A stretch of DNA of 64,000 nucleotides from Punica granatum (GCF_007655135.1 NC_045127.1:10735001-10799000); one strand, 5' to 3'; shown: positions 11,622 through 22,325, counted from the stretch's first letter. Notes: generated by a model not told the origin, from the letters alone. Numbers and translations: made by a program.

Positions 11622-12091
11622 TGATGGAGTCGGAATCCGAGCTTCAGGTCATGATGGTCTTATAGATCCAATCCACATGAACACCACTCCAAGCTAACCT
11701 ACATGAAGGGACGTCGAGGGTGTTCCTCGATTTCCCCCTCCGATGCTTAAATCAGTCTAGGGTTTATTCCAGTGTTGTATTAACCATAAATAATGTGTCT
11801 GACATGTTTATATAAGAGGGAGGATATATCGGAATATTTCCAAGATACTTGGATGGAGATATATACTGTAAATATTCGATGATACGAGTTACTGTGATTA
11901 AGGAAATATCACATCACTTGCTGTGTGGAGACTTGACTGGGCCCAACTTAGTCGCGGGTTTAGACTTGTTGAGCCTCGTCGCTTGCTCTTGGCCTGATGG
12001 GCTAATGTAGAGGACTTGTTTGATGGGCCTACACTTGGGTTGCTAGGCTCGAAGTCGATCGCCGAGAATCAGAGCCTATATAATTTTTTCA
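11622..12091 (-). repeat. Putative single LTR of the gypsy element
   Basis: Inner end (11622) is fixed by the adjacent primer-binding motif and a CA terminus on the minus strand. Outer end near 12091 is a guess based on a TG start. A TATA-like tcttatataaac sits at about 11806-11817 on the minus strand. No second LTR is present for comparison. Confidence 0.5.
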
Positions 12092-12541
12092 TTTTTATGA
12101 AGGAGCACAAAACTACAAACCTGTGACAAGTCGAGGCATTAGAGTTTGTGCGTGCAATGAATGAACCCACACCTGTTTCCTACAACCCATCTCAAGAAAG
12201 ACTTAGTACACTCTTTCACTATCAATAATATAATGATCCATTTGTCATATCATAATAATAAACAAATAGTTCACAAACACCTATTGAGGCTAAATAAGTA
12301 CTTAAACAACCTTCTCTCAACTCCAAGAGGTCTCAGTTAAGCAGAGCCTAGATCAATCTCTTACGTCATAAAAGAAAGACCAACAAAGCTTGCATTGACA
12401 TAATTTAACTGTTCTATTTGGATAAGTAAAACGAATCAATGACACAGCTGGAGCAACGAAAGATCTACGGAATTATCCAATTCAACTCTCTCTAATAATC
12501 ATTCTTTAAATTCACTCGTATAAACCTCAATCTGATGGTAC

Positions 12542-12575
<34 letters not shown>

Positions 12576-12892
12576 AACCTATTTGGAACCCTCCCTCGTC
12601 ATGCAATTTACACCTAATCAAAGTAAATCAAAACGTTGGCCAAAGAATCAGAGTGCTGGTGTTATTCGTAATAATCCATAAACAAAACAAATATACTGTA
12701 TTCCAAATTGAGGCGGTGGAATGGATTAGGTTCAAGAGATAGTACTTGGGTGTGGTGAAGTATAAGTGAGTTGAAGCCTTGAAGGCCTAGCCATGTCAAT
12801 GGACCAAATCACTGGGCCCTAAGGCAAATGGGCTTTATATGTAGAAAAGTATGGATTTTAACGCAAAAAATATAAATGGGTCATATGAACTT
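12092..12892. other. AT-rich intergenic DNA
   Basis: No gene or transposon ends recognised apart from the TA microsatellite at 12543-12577. Confidence 0.4.
12543..12577. repeat. (TA)n microsatellite
   Basis: About 35 bases of alternating T and A with one small interruption near its start. Confidence 0.9.
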
Positions 12893-13210
12893 GTTGCGTT
12901 TGATAGTAGTGTAGAGTTTGATTTAATTTGATTTCATGCGATAAAGACGAAAGTAATTGAAAATAATTATTATTAAAATTGAAGAATAAGATAATAAAGT
13001 GATGATTGTGTCGTGGAATTGAAGAAAAAATAATGAATAGTTGAACGAATTTAATATTAAAAAATTAATTGTAATAATAGATAACAAGAAGTATGTGAGA
13101 AAATTTATTATTAAATTGAAGAAAAAGATTAAAAAGTAATGATTGTATTGTTGAATAAAGGAAAAAGTAAAGTGAAGTTAGATTAAATAAAATCATATTT
13201 CGTTTCCAAA
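12893..13210. mobile_element. Tourist-like MITE, copy a (degenerate)
   Basis: Starts tgcgtttgatagtagtg and ends near tttcgtttccaaaagg. Internally carries the family words attgaagaaaaagattaaaa and agtaatgattgtattgttgaa shared with copies near 14.9, 35.2 and 46.1 kb. Confidence 0.6.
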
Positions 13211-14834
13211 AGGAGCTTCATTTCATAATTTTCAAGTAAAATTAATAGAATTCTTTTTAAACCAAAAATTTCATAAGACAATTGTATATACAAATATCGA
13301 CAATGATTCAATGCGTAAAAATTCATGAATATATTGAGCCAATAAAAGTCTGGGGCTGTTACATAATTACTTCTTGAATTCTTAATTATATATTTATTTT
13401 CACATAGTGGCTCTTCTATCGTAATATATACGAAATATATCCTCGCCGAAACCAAAAGTTAATTCTACATTTCTGATTATTCATCTACTCGGATTTTGTT
13501 GAACAAACTTAACATGATTAATTAACTCGTGTTTTATATATCTTTTCAATAACGAGATTATATTTTTTTGAAATACTAAAACAAATACAGGAGTCATTTT
13601 AACCAAATATTGGAGTCATTTTAAATTATTCTAATTGAAACATTAGATTATTGATATTAGTGGAATATTTAGAATTTAGTATTTTCAGCTTTTAGGAATT
13701 AATTATCAAAACCCATTCATGCAATGCTATTACATATTAGAAGAAAAGTAGAGGAATTACATCTGAGGGGGGAAAAAGAAGCAAACAAAGGTGAAAAAAG
13801 AGTTTAGAGAAGAAAGATATTACCTTGTTAATTGTTGGAAGAAAATAGAAGGATCTACATTTAAAAAAAAAAAACTTTAGCTAACAAGGGGAATAAGAGA
13901 AGTTTATAAGAAAAGAAAGAAGAGAGAAGATGGAGACGCACGGATGGGATTTGAATTTAGGAATTTGAAGAGGAGATGAATACACCTGAACAGAAATTGA
14001 CAATGCAAAAGAAAAAGAAAAAGAAAAAGAAAACACAATGCAAAAAGCGCACAAATGCAAAAAATAATTGCTTTCTGTAGCGATATATACATGTAGAAAA
14101 CATAGACAAGAATTAAGGGGAAAAGATAATACTTCAAGATAGTACTAATTTCCAACGTCTTTGCTATAGAAATCAAGAGATATCTTTTTTGGGTAAAAGA
14201 TTATTTGTCGAACAAGACATTGAAAACAAGGACGCCAAAAGTAAATTCATTGTGATGATTCCGAAAATGAAGAGAACACAATCACAGTACATACATATAA
14301 ATTTGTTGAATTTTGCGACACTTTTAACATAGGCTCACGCCGTGGTGAAATAATATCCGAGATTTCAATTAGCTCTATGACAAAAAAGGAGAAAGTATAT
14401 ATCGTTCTATAACTGTGAATCCTTATCGGTGCACATCAATTTTTGTGCTCTCGTAAGAACTATATGTTGTTCACTCGGATTTTCCTTGTCCGACCTACGA
14501 TGAGAACTGCACCAACTGTGAGGATCCTTGATTCATCGGCATAGCCGTAGAGGATCGCAATTTATATTGGATAGGAAATGAAGTCGATGGCCCATTTTGT
14601 GCAACTTTGCTTTGAAGGTCTGGGAAGCCCATCAATTGATTGACATAGATGTTTCTCCACGCCCGGCCCGGCCCGGCCCGGAAATGATCCAAGGACTTTT
14701 CCAGCCTCATTAGGATAACATTGTCTTTTGAATGAATCATCGTTCTCATCCTTAACGAGCCGCCCAATAAACTAAAAATTAACTTAAAGTCAAAGTCCCA
14801 TAATTACGTAGAAAAGTCAATGAACGAACCTTAG
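13211..14834. other. Intergenic DNA, no supported gene
   Basis: AT-rich. A 90-codon minus frame at 14495-14767 has no recognisable domain and includes a tandem of five-base gcccg units at 14661-14681, so I do not call it a gene. Confidence 0.4.
14661..14681. repeat. Short (CCCGG)4 tandem
   Basis: Four consecutive gcccg units in an otherwise AT-rich neighbourhood. Confidence 0.8.
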
Positions 14835-15108
14835 GCATCAATTCAATTCAACTTCACTTACCTTCAATTCAACTCAACTCCACTTACTTTCAATTCAATA
14901 ACACAATTATTACTTAATCATTACTTTATCTCAACTATTCATTACTTTTTCACATTTTTCCTCATAATCTAACAACACAATCATTACTTTATCCCAACTA
15001 TTCATTACTTTTTCATATTTTTTCTCATAATCCAACATTACAATCATTACAAACTAATTAAAAAAAAAACTTAACTCAATTCAACTCTAAATCTAAACAC
15101 ATTCTTAA
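14835..15108. mobile_element. Tourist-like MITE, copy b (opposite orientation)
   Basis: Reverse complement of the family: repeated words caattcaactcaactccactt, acaatcattactttatc, ctcataatccaacattacaa and a terminal aattcaactctaaatctaaacacattc. The internal half is itself duplicated in tandem (tcattactttatc at ~14918 and ~14982). Confidence 0.65.
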
Positions 15109-15457
15109 TGTTAACGGCCAACTCAACTTTGGCCAACGGATATGAGAGCTGATATATTTCTTCGATTGGTGCGTCGGTCGGTATTGTACTATGACATCTT
15201 CCTAAAACAATTCGAGGTCAGTTTTGATGATTCTTCCGTCCGGTCCAACCGGAGGATCGCTTTGCAGTGAAAAAAACATTTTTTGTTCCGTACATTTGGC
15301 ATTCCGTTCTTATAGTTAATATTATAGGGACAGCATAAACCTTTCAATTGCGGACAATGCTGCAGCCAACTCTACTATCTACGGATTGGGACATGTCTCA
15401 TTAATTATTGCAGTTAGACAGATATAAGGAGTGCGTATGAAGAGATAAGAGAATGAC

Positions 15458-15600
15458 AACTCAATCCCGAGAGGTTTGACTTAGTGATTAACGGTAAACT
15501 CATGTATTCACTCAATCCTGAGTTTAAAATTCTTTAGAGCCATCGGAATACTTTTGACGTGATTACCCGTTTCGTGTGCTAAGTCTGAAGAAGAAGAAAC
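15458..15600 (+). mobile_element. Degenerate tRNA-derived SINE
   Basis: A-box-like gaggtttgacttagtgattaa is followed 30 bases later by a decayed B box gagtttaaaattc. No poly-A or target duplication was defined. Confidence 0.4.
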
Positions 15601-16215
15601 GGAGTGAGAAGGATGTCATTACGCCTTATAAGAATTCGCTGTCATTCGTAGTTGGAATATTATAGTTGCTATATAGCTATAGCTAGCTAATATCGTACCG
15701 TTCAATTCTTTAAATTTAATTAATTAATTCAATTTATTAATTCCTTCTAAATTAAATAGTCCCACTAGTCTTCTCGTCGTCGATATCCTATAATTTGTTC
15801 GACGTGTGCTCCGTAAATTCTAGAACTCTTTTTTTATTCCCTAAATATTATTTTGTAATGAATATCATTTATTATGTCTGTTGCTTCCCGTCCCGGTGGA
15901 TCCCGGTTGTAATAGTAAGTTAGAGTAATTGCCTCTGCATGAGAAAACAATAATTGCCCAAAATTAATTGCAAGTTTCTCTTCTTCTTTTTCTTTTTCAA
16001 TTACGAGTGAAGCTTTAAGCGTAGTAAAGAGATAAGGACGTCCCCTCAACAATGGAGCTGATGGTTTTAACTGAGAGTTTGTGTTACCGTACTATATTTA
16101 TTTTCGTTATAAGAAATTACATGTTTGATTTTTATTGTAGAAACATCCATAATTTTATCAGTTATTGGATTTTTCAACTTCGTTATATTAAGTTATTTGA
16201 TCTCTCTTATAACTT
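15601..16215. other. AT-rich intergenic DNA left of the LINE
   Basis: No supported gene. A 72-codon minus frame at 15834-16052 has no family resemblance. Confidence 0.4.
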
Positions 16216-16231
16216 AAAACAGATTGCAAAA
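16216..16231 (+). repeat. LINE target-site duplication, left
   Basis: The 16-mer aaaacagattgcaaaa recurs exactly at 21593-21608 after the LINE poly-A tail. Confidence 0.9.
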
Positions 16232-16603
16232 ATGGTAACGAGAAGAAGATAAGAAGAAGATGGAGAAACCCATAGCCACTGCCGACAACCTGTTCGACGA
16301 AATGCCTCACTGAGTACAATCCGAAGTTTCCTTCTCCGGTCGTCTCCAGTCTGGTCGTTCAGTCTCCAGTGTTGTCTTCCTGTCGGTGGTTCCGTCTCTG
16401 CTTTAGTCTGGTCGTTCTCTTTCCAGTGTTCGGGAGCTCGATTTTGCTGCTTCTGCGTGCAAGTAAGGTGTTCGATGATATGCTCATGAGAAGTGTGCAC
16501 TTGTGGAATAGTCGTCCCCTGATTCTTGCTTGCTTGCTTCCTGCCTGCCTGATTCCTGGTTCCGCCGCTGAGAGGCCTGTGGGAGGCCAAATCTTCACCA
16601 GCA

Positions 16604-17830
16604 ATGGCGGAATCGGCTCCTCAATCAGTAACAAATGGTGTCCAGAGTCTTCCGCAACCCATCTCCGGTGAGAAATTGGCACCGAAAGGGCCATTAAACT
16701 GGAGAAAAGTTTTTCCAAAGGTAAACCAAAATCTTGAGTACTTTGAAGGAGTCGACCACTGTAATGTAAAACCTCCATCGGAGATCCTGCAGATGGGACT
16801 CGACCAATGGTGCTACACTCTTGTTGGTCGATTCTTGGGCAAGACTCCCGAATTTGGAAAGATTGCTGCTGTTGTAAACGGTTTATGGGGTAAACAAGGG
16901 AAGGTTACGGTTAGCACCATGGGCTCCCTATTTATTTTCCAGTTTCCTAATGAGGATGTCATGACATGGGTTCTAGAAACAGGACCGTGGCATGTAGAGC
17001 GCAATTTTCTGATCTTGCAAAAATGGAGTCCGACTTTCACTGAAGAGGAACTGAGTTTGAAGAAGATGCCGATGTGGGCCCAATTGCGGAGAATTCCCCT
17101 TCAGTACTTCCATCCTAAAGGCATCAGCTTTTTAGCAAGTGCGATTGGTAAACCACTCTACATGGATAGAGCTACTGCCCTACGCTCGAGACTGGATTAT
17201 GCTAAAGTATGTATAGAAATTGACTTTGGGAAGAAAATTCCAAGTGTTTTGAATGTTGATTTGGGAAATGAACACACAGTAGAGGTTCTTGTGGACACCC
17301 CATGGCTGCCTGAGAAGTGTGACAAATGCAAAGTTTTCGGTCACAGTTGCAGCAACCCATCTGCAGCCACTCCAGCAATACTGACACCAACCCCTGTGGA
17401 AGGGAGTTCTCCTCGGGCTGGTGAAAAAGCTGATGCTGAACGTGCTGAACTGTCCCCTCCTGATGCTGGAATGCTCGCTGGACAGGGAGTTTGCGAGTTG
17501 GAGGTCCCCAACTCTATTACTCCCACTCCCCCCCTTGCATCAGAGCAAGGAAAAGTGGCTGAATGGAGTGACTTGCACGGGGACAATATCGAAGTCCCTT
17601 CCAAAGGAGAGTCCTCACAGGTGAATAGCAAGCAAGTTCTCTTAGAAGATGTGAAGTCTCGTTCTGATGCGATCAGCTCAGATGATGAGCTGGAGGTATC
17701 CTCGCGTCGGGGAGTTACAACACAGAATCAGAGCATTACAGTGGAGGAGGTGAAATCAACCCAGAAAGTTCAAGGCAAAAGGAAACCTAGAACGGGCAAG
17801 GGAGGTAAACCTCCTAAATTACTATCATGA
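16604..17830 (+). CDS. LINE ORF1 protein: DUF4283 RNA-binding domain with zinc knuckle
   Basis: 408-residue nucleic-acid-binding protein that would package the LINE RNA. The DUF4283 domain spans roughly residues 60-210, with WCYTLVGRFLGKTP, MGSLFIFQFPNEDVMTWVLE and GPWHVERNFLILQKW. A zf-CCHC_4-like knuckle CDKCKVFGHSC begins near residue 239; it is CX2CX4HX1C, with the last Cys closer to the His than usual. The C-terminal 150 residues are acidic, Ser/Pro-rich and end in a basic KRKPRTGKGGKPPK tail. Start chosen as the first Met of the long frame just after the 5' UTR. Its stop overlaps the ORF2 start as ATGA, suggesting reinitiation or coupled translation. Confidence 0.9.
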   Translation: MAESAPQSVTNGVQSLPQPISGEKLAPKGPLNWRKVFPKVNQNLEYFEGVDHCNVKPPSEILQMGLDQWCYTLVGRFLGKTPEFGKIAAVVNGLWGKQGKVTVSTMGSLFIFQFPNEDVMTWVLETGPWHVERNFLILQKWSPTFTEEELSLKKMPMWAQLRRIPLQYFHPKGISFLASAIGKPLYMDRATALRSRLDYAKVCIEIDFGKKIPSVLNVDLGNEHTVEVLVDTPWLPEKCDKCKVFGHSCSNPSAATPAILTPTPVEGSSPRAGEKADAERAELSPPDAGMLAGQGVCELEVPNSITPTPPLASEQGKVAEWSDLHGDNIEVPSKGESSQVNSKQVLLEDVKSRSDAISSDDELEVSSRRGVTTQNQSITVEEVKSTQKVQGKRKPRTGKGGKPPKLLS

Positions 17831-20800
17831 TAATTACCTCTTGGAATGTTAGAGGGATAAATGACCCTCTGAAACAGAAAATGGTCTTTAAGTTTGCGAA
17901 GGAACACGATATAGGGATTTTTGCTCTCATTGAGACACGGGTAAAGGAAAACAATTGTCTAAAGATAGTGAATAAATGGAAGGGCTGGTTGTTGATGGAA
18001 AATTATCAGCATGCCCATAATGGCAGATTGTGGATTCTGATACGAGAGGACTTGCAGGTGCAATTCCTTAGCAAAACTAGTCAATATATCCATTTATTGG
18101 TAAATGTTCCCAAAGGAGTTGGTTGGGTTGCTTTGACTTTTGTTTATGCTTCAAATGACTTGTCGGAAAGAAGGGTGTTATGGCATGATCTGCAGACTTT
18201 AACAGTGGGTATGAGGTATAGTTGGATGTTGATGGGTGATTTCAATGCAATTAAAGAATTAGAAGAGGCCAAAGTAGTTGGGAGGGAAATTGTTGTTGAT
18301 CAAAGTATAAGAGAATTTGCAGACTTCATTAGCACATCGGAGCTTAAGGATCACCCCTATACCGGCTGTTTTTTCACATGGAGCAACAAAAGACAGGAGG
18401 GGTTTCAAGCTAGGAAGATTGACAGAGCGTTGGTTAATGACTTATGGTTTCAACGGGATATTGCCTCAACAGTGGAATTTCTTTCTCCCGGAATTTCTGA
18501 TCATAGTCCTATCATGTTGAGATTTGGTGCCAAAGAGAATGCGGGCCCAAAGCCTTTTAAGTTTTTCCATTTCTGGACTGAGCATCCAGAGTACTTGAAA
18601 CTTGTGGAACGTGTGTGGATGGAGGTCCAGGAAGGTAATCCTATGGCAGTGCTTTACAAGAAATTGAGGAATCTAAAGAGACATCTGAAAGATTTCAATA
18701 GATCTTACTTTGGGGATGTGCATGCTAAAGTTGACGCCTTGCAAACTCAACTCGCTCAGATCCAAACTGAAATTCTTGAAAGTAATTGCATGTCTTCTGA
18801 AATTATGGAAAAGGAAATCGCTATAAGGGTTGAGCTATTAGAAGCCATGGATAAAGAGGAGAAACTACTGAGACAAAAGTCAAGGGTGGCATGGTTAAAA
18901 GCGGGGGATCAGAACACTTCTTTCTTTCATAAGGCAGTGAAGATAAGAAATGCAAGAACCTCCATTCGAGTACTCTACACTAACTCAGGTTCCAAGCTGG
19001 AAGATATACATCAAATAAAAGCGGAAGCAGTCAACTTTTACCAAAGCCTTCTAGGAGAAAAGGATGCAAGCGTAGCGGGCACCTCTGCGACGCAACTTTC
19101 TTCTATTCTCAAAAAGAAGATCTCTCAGGCTCAACAACAACTGCTTGTGTCTCCTATCACAGAAGAGGAAATCAAATCAGCTCTGTTCTCAATGGGAAAT
19201 GATAAATCACCTGGCCCAGACGGCTTCACGGTGTATTTTTATAAGCATGCTTGGAGAATTGTTCATAAAGACTTCCTTGCTGCTGTACAACATTACTTTT
19301 CGACAGGCGAGCTGCGCAGAGAGGTGAATTCTACAATATTAGCACTTGTCCCTAAGAAGGAGAAAGCTGATCGCATGAAGGACTTCCGCCCTATCTCATG
19401 CTGCAATGTGGTGTATAAATGCATTACCAAGGTGATCACCAACAGAATGAAAGGGGTCCTTCCTGATGTTATAAGCCTAAACCAGACAGCTTTTGTGCAG
19501 GGCAGGAGAATATCTGACAATGTCTTGCTTGCTCATGAGCTTGTAAGAAACTACCATAGACAAGGAATAACCCCCCGTTGTGCTATCAAAATTGACCTAA
19601 TGAAAGCCTTTGACTCCTTGAACTGGGATTTTATTCTTAACTGTTTGAAGGTCATGGGATTTCCCCTATCATTTCTCAGATGGATCAAGGGATGTATTAC
19701 CTCTCCTTACTTTTCAGTGGCTGTCAATGGCTCCTTATGTGGTTACTTTGCCGGCCAAAGGGGATTGCGACAAGGTGACCCCCTATCACCCTATTTGTTT
19801 GTTATTGCCATGGAGGTCTTCTCAAAGCTTTTGGACACTGCTGCAGACGAAGGCAGAATCGGCTTCCATCCTAGATGTAAGTCTATCAAGCTCACCCATC
19901 TCTGCTTTGCTGATGATCTATTCTTGTTCACAAACGGGTCCAAAGAGTCTCTTGTTGCCATTCTGGAAGTGTTGAACATCTTTTACAACTGGTCTGGGCT
20001 CAAGCTGAACCCTGAGAAATCTGAAATCTTCACGGGAGGCATCACTGAGGAAGGCATCTCTATATTGGTGAATAGCTCGGGTTTTAAGAAAGGTACTCTT
20101 CCTGTGAGATACTTGGGGCTCCCTCTTGTCTCGGGCAAGCTTTCCACGAAGAACTGCGAGGCTCTTACTGAGAGAATCCTAAAGCGTATAAGGAGTTGGT
20201 CTGTGAAACACTTGTCTTACGCGGGACGAGTACAGTTGATCAATTCAGTACTTTTCAGCATGGCCAGCTACTGGTGTATCCACTTCATTCTTCCCAAGAA
20301 AGTCATAAAGTTGGTGCAGCAGAAGTGCAGATCCTTCCTCTGGAAAGGCCTTGAGCAGCATATAGGAGGAGGAAAGCTCGGCTGGGAAACTCTATGTCTT
20401 CCAAAGTCTGATGGAGGACTCGGTATCAAGGACCTAACCCTGTGGAATAAGGTATGCGTACTCAAAAACCTTTGGTCTCTCCTCGTGCGTTCAGGGTCTC
20501 TTTGGGTGGCCTGGGTTGCTAAATATTTAATCAAAGACCGAAGTATTTGGTCTTTAAGGATACCTGGTGATTGTTCTTGGAACTGGAGAAAACTTTTGCA
20601 GCTGAGGACTTTGATGTCTCCCTATATCCGCTATTGTGTTGGCCCTGGTACGAATGTATCTTTCTGGTATGACAAGTGGTTACCGGTCGGTTCTTTAATA
20701 AACTATTGCACCAGGGGGCTCCAGTGCTTTCCGTCGATTAGGGAGCACGCAACAGTTAGTTCGATTCTGGTTGATGGATGCTGGCATTGGCCTAGAAGCT

Positions 20801-21474
20801 CGGATCTGCAAGCTGGCCTGCTCCGTGATCTCGCTAATGCAATTCAACTCTCTGATCGTGATAGGGTCACATGGACGGCTCACAAATCCGAGACATTTTC
20901 TGTTGCTAGTGCGTGGAAATGCTTTAGTCCCAGAAGCCAGAAGATGGAATGGAGGAACGCAATCTGGTTTGAGGGGCGGTTTCCTCGATCCTCTTTCATT
21001 AGCTGGCTTTGTATTCATAATAGATTGAGTACAAAAGATAGGCTTATGAGTTGGAGAATCTCGATTACTGCACCCGAATGCGAATTCTGTAGTTTGGAAT
21101 TGGAGACCCGAAATCACCTCTTTTTTGAATGCCCTATCACCCAAGGGATTTGGAGAAGTTTATTAGACCGTGTTGGAATGAACAAACACAATGTCGACTG
21201 GAATACGGAACTTTGCTGGGTCTCCTCTCTCCGTGGAAAGAAGCTGGATATTATTTGTCTTAAACTTCTCTGGACTCACTACATTTACTGCATCTGGAGG
21301 GAGAGGAACGCCAGGCTCTACCGGAATCAAGTCTCGCCTCCAACAATTATAATACGAAGGATCTTCTCGGATGTGAAAGCAAAGTTGTCTGTTCTCCCTC
21401 GATTCTCATGCAAAATTGCACACTCTATCATTGCGAGGCATATGTTTCACCATTTTGATACTGCAACTAGTTGA
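17827..21474 (+). CDS. LINE ORF2 protein: endonuclease, reverse transcriptase, zf-RVT
   Basis: 1215-residue replication protein. The endonuclease/exonuclease/phosphatase domain covers about residues 1-230, with SWNVRG at 5-10, LIETRV (catalytic Glu) near 34-39, GDFN near 137-140 and SDHSP near 224-228. The reverse transcriptase spans about 440-800: SPGPDGF motif near 460, FRPISCCNVVYK, KIDLMKAFDSLNWDF, QGDPLSPYLF and the active-site FADD at 694-697. A C-terminal zf-RVT domain (about 1030-1130) includes FPRSSFISWL and the Cys/His cluster CEFCSLELETRNHLFFEC. It would nick the target and prime reverse transcription there. Fully open, no lost catalytic residue seen. There is no C-terminal RNase H, unlike the fragment at 27930-28400. 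Confidence 0.95.
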   Translation: MIITSWNVRGINDPLKQKMVFKFAKEHDIGIFALIETRVKENNCLKIVNKWKGWLLMENYQHAHNGRLWILIREDLQVQFLSKTSQYIHLLVNVPKGVGWVALTFVYASNDLSERRVLWHDLQTLTVGMRYSWMLMGDFNAIKELEEAKVVGREIVVDQSIREFADFISTSELKDHPYTGCFFTWSNKRQEGFQARKIDRALVNDLWFQRDIASTVEFLSPGISDHSPIMLRFGAKENAGPKPFKFFHFWTEHPEYLKLVERVWMEVQEGNPMAVLYKKLRNLKRHLKDFNRSYFGDVHAKVDALQTQLAQIQTEILESNCMSSEIMEKEIAIRVELLEAMDKEEKLLRQKSRVAWLKAGDQNTSFFHKAVKIRNARTSIRVLYTNSGSKLEDIHQIKAEAVNFYQSLLGEKDASVAGTSATQLSSILKKKISQAQQQLLVSPITEEEIKSALFSMGNDKSPGPDGFTVYFYKHAWRIVHKDFLAAVQHYFSTGELRREVNSTILALVPKKEKADRMKDFRPISCCNVVYKCITKVITNRMKGVLPDVISLNQTAFVQGRRISDNVLLAHELVRNYHRQGITPRCAIKIDLMKAFDSLNWDFILNCLKVMGFPLSFLRWIKGCITSPYFSVAVNGSLCGYFAGQRGLRQGDPLSPYLFVIAMEVFSKLLDTAADEGRIGFHPRCKSIKLTHLCFADDLFLFTNGSKESLVAILEVLNIFYNWSGLKLNPEKSEIFTGGITEEGISILVNSSGFKKGTLPVRYLGLPLVSGKLSTKNCEALTERILKRIRSWSVKHLSYAGRVQLINSVLFSMASYWCIHFILPKKVIKLVQQKCRSFLWKGLEQHIGGGKLGWETLCLPKSDGGLGIKDLTLWNKVCVLKNLWSLLVRSGSLWVAWVAKYLIKDRSIWSLRIPGDCSWNWRKLLQLRTLMSPYIRYCVGPGTNVSFWYDKWLPVGSLINYCTRGLQCFPSIREHATVSSILVDGCWHWPRSSDLQAGLLRDLANAIQLSDRDRVTWTAHKSETFSVASAWKCFSPRSQKMEWRNAIWFEGRFPRSSFISWLCIHNRLSTKDRLMSWRISITAPECEFCSLELETRNHLFFECPITQGIWRSLLDRVGMNKHNVDWNTELCWVSSLRGKKLDIICLKLLWTHYIYCIWRERNARLYRNQVSPPTIIIRRIFSDVKAKLSVLPRFSCKIAHSIIARHMFHHFDTATS

Positions 21475-21592
21475 CTTGGGAGTAGCTCTTGGGTATTTTT
21501 TTATTTTACTCCGTATAGAGGAAAATGGTATTGGTTTCTGATGTAAATTCATCTGTTATCAATGAAGTTTCATCATTTATCCAAAAAAAAAA

Positions 21593-21608
21593 AAAACAGA
21601 TTGCAAAA
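21593..21608 (+). repeat. LINE target-site duplication, right
   Basis: Exact copy of 16216-16231; its first As merge with the poly-A tail, so the border is uncertain by a few bases. Confidence 0.9.
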
Positions 21609-21712
21609 TAGCAAATGAATGAGCCTCTAGGGACCAATTCACAATTGATGAGAAGTGAATAGAGAACTTTTTAATTTCAACAGAACGAAGAATCTATCAT
21701 TATCCCTTTTAG

Positions 21713-21713
<1 letters not shown>

Positions 21714-21749
<36 letters not shown>
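21714..21749. repeat. (TA)n microsatellite
   Basis: About 36 bases of uninterrupted alternating T and A. Confidence 0.95.
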
Positions 21750-21753
<4 letters not shown>

Positions 21754-22159
21754 GAGACGAACATCCTACGGACGACGTCTTGCCACGATTCTCGTGCAAG
21801 GCATTTTAGCTGTAATCCACGTGGACATGGATTTGGCAGATCACAAGCTATCCCCCGCTATCTATTCTATCCATCCATCCCAAGTGAAAGCGGGATCGCG
21901 GCTCCATTCCTTCCTTCCTTCCTTCGTCAAATGTTTGACTCGAGCAATTAGATTTATCAATGTCAATCGTCTGAAATTGGGAACTTGCCTTCGTCTCTAA
22001 GCTTTTGAACCGCCCGCAACTTCTGGCGGATATCTCCGAGTTTCGTCGTTCTCACTCATTGATCTCTTTCGTAACACCATACTGATTTATACAATATCAC
22101 ACTCGTTCTTGATATGTGAAATGCAGCTATTATCCACAATATCTTTTCGGTGTGAACAT
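21750..22159. other. Intergenic DNA
   Basis: No supported gene; a 68-codon plus frame at 21794-22000 shows no family features. Confidence 0.4.
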
Positions 22160-22325
22160 TAATATCTGAAAAACCAATTGAACCTCGACTAATTCAATAG
22201 AATTATGTCGGTCAATTAAGAAGTAAACTTTTTCAGCGTTGATTTTTTGCATTCATGAGAACTCGAACCCGATACTTTACGAAGTTGAATAAGCGCCGAA
22301 TCGCTTGAACCAAACTACGTTGGTT
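22160..22325 (-). mobile_element. tRNA-derived SINE (degenerate)
   Basis: On the minus strand: tagtttggttcaagcgattcgg (A-box-like), then GGGTTCGAGTTC (B box), then a tail with attagtcgaggttcaattgg resembling the 2666-2843 family. No target duplication was fixed. Confidence 0.6.

Larger units (their letters stand above)
7935..12091 (-). mobile_element. Truncated, decayed Ty3/gypsy LTR retrotransposon
   Basis: Minus-strand order: one putative LTR (12091-11622), a primer-binding motif, gag, protease, reverse transcriptase and the first residues of RNase H, then an abrupt stop near 7935. Integrase and the second LTR are absent. Every domain contains stops or frameshifts. Domain order and the gag knuckle style suggest the Tat/Athila side of Ty3/gypsy. 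Truncation falls right at the end of duplication copy 2. Confidence 0.8.
16232..21592 (+). mobile_element. Full-length L1-type LINE, both ORFs open
   Basis: About 5.36 kb non-LTR retrotransposon. Layout: 5' UTR (16232-16603), ORF1 (16604-17830), ORF2 (17827-21474), a short 3' UTR and a poly-A run (21583-21596 including target bases). A perfect 16 bp target duplication flanks it. Neither ORF has a stop or frameshift and all inspected catalytic residues are present. This is the signature of a recent, possibly still competent, insertion. Confidence 0.95.

Noticed and set aside
14495..14767. 90-codon minus frame
   Set aside because: No domain, no splice partners and it spans the cccgg tandem; not supported as a gene.
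16359..16778. 139-codon minus frame across the LINE 5' end
   Set aside because: Antisense of the LINE 5' UTR and ORF1 start; no similarity and no independent evidence.
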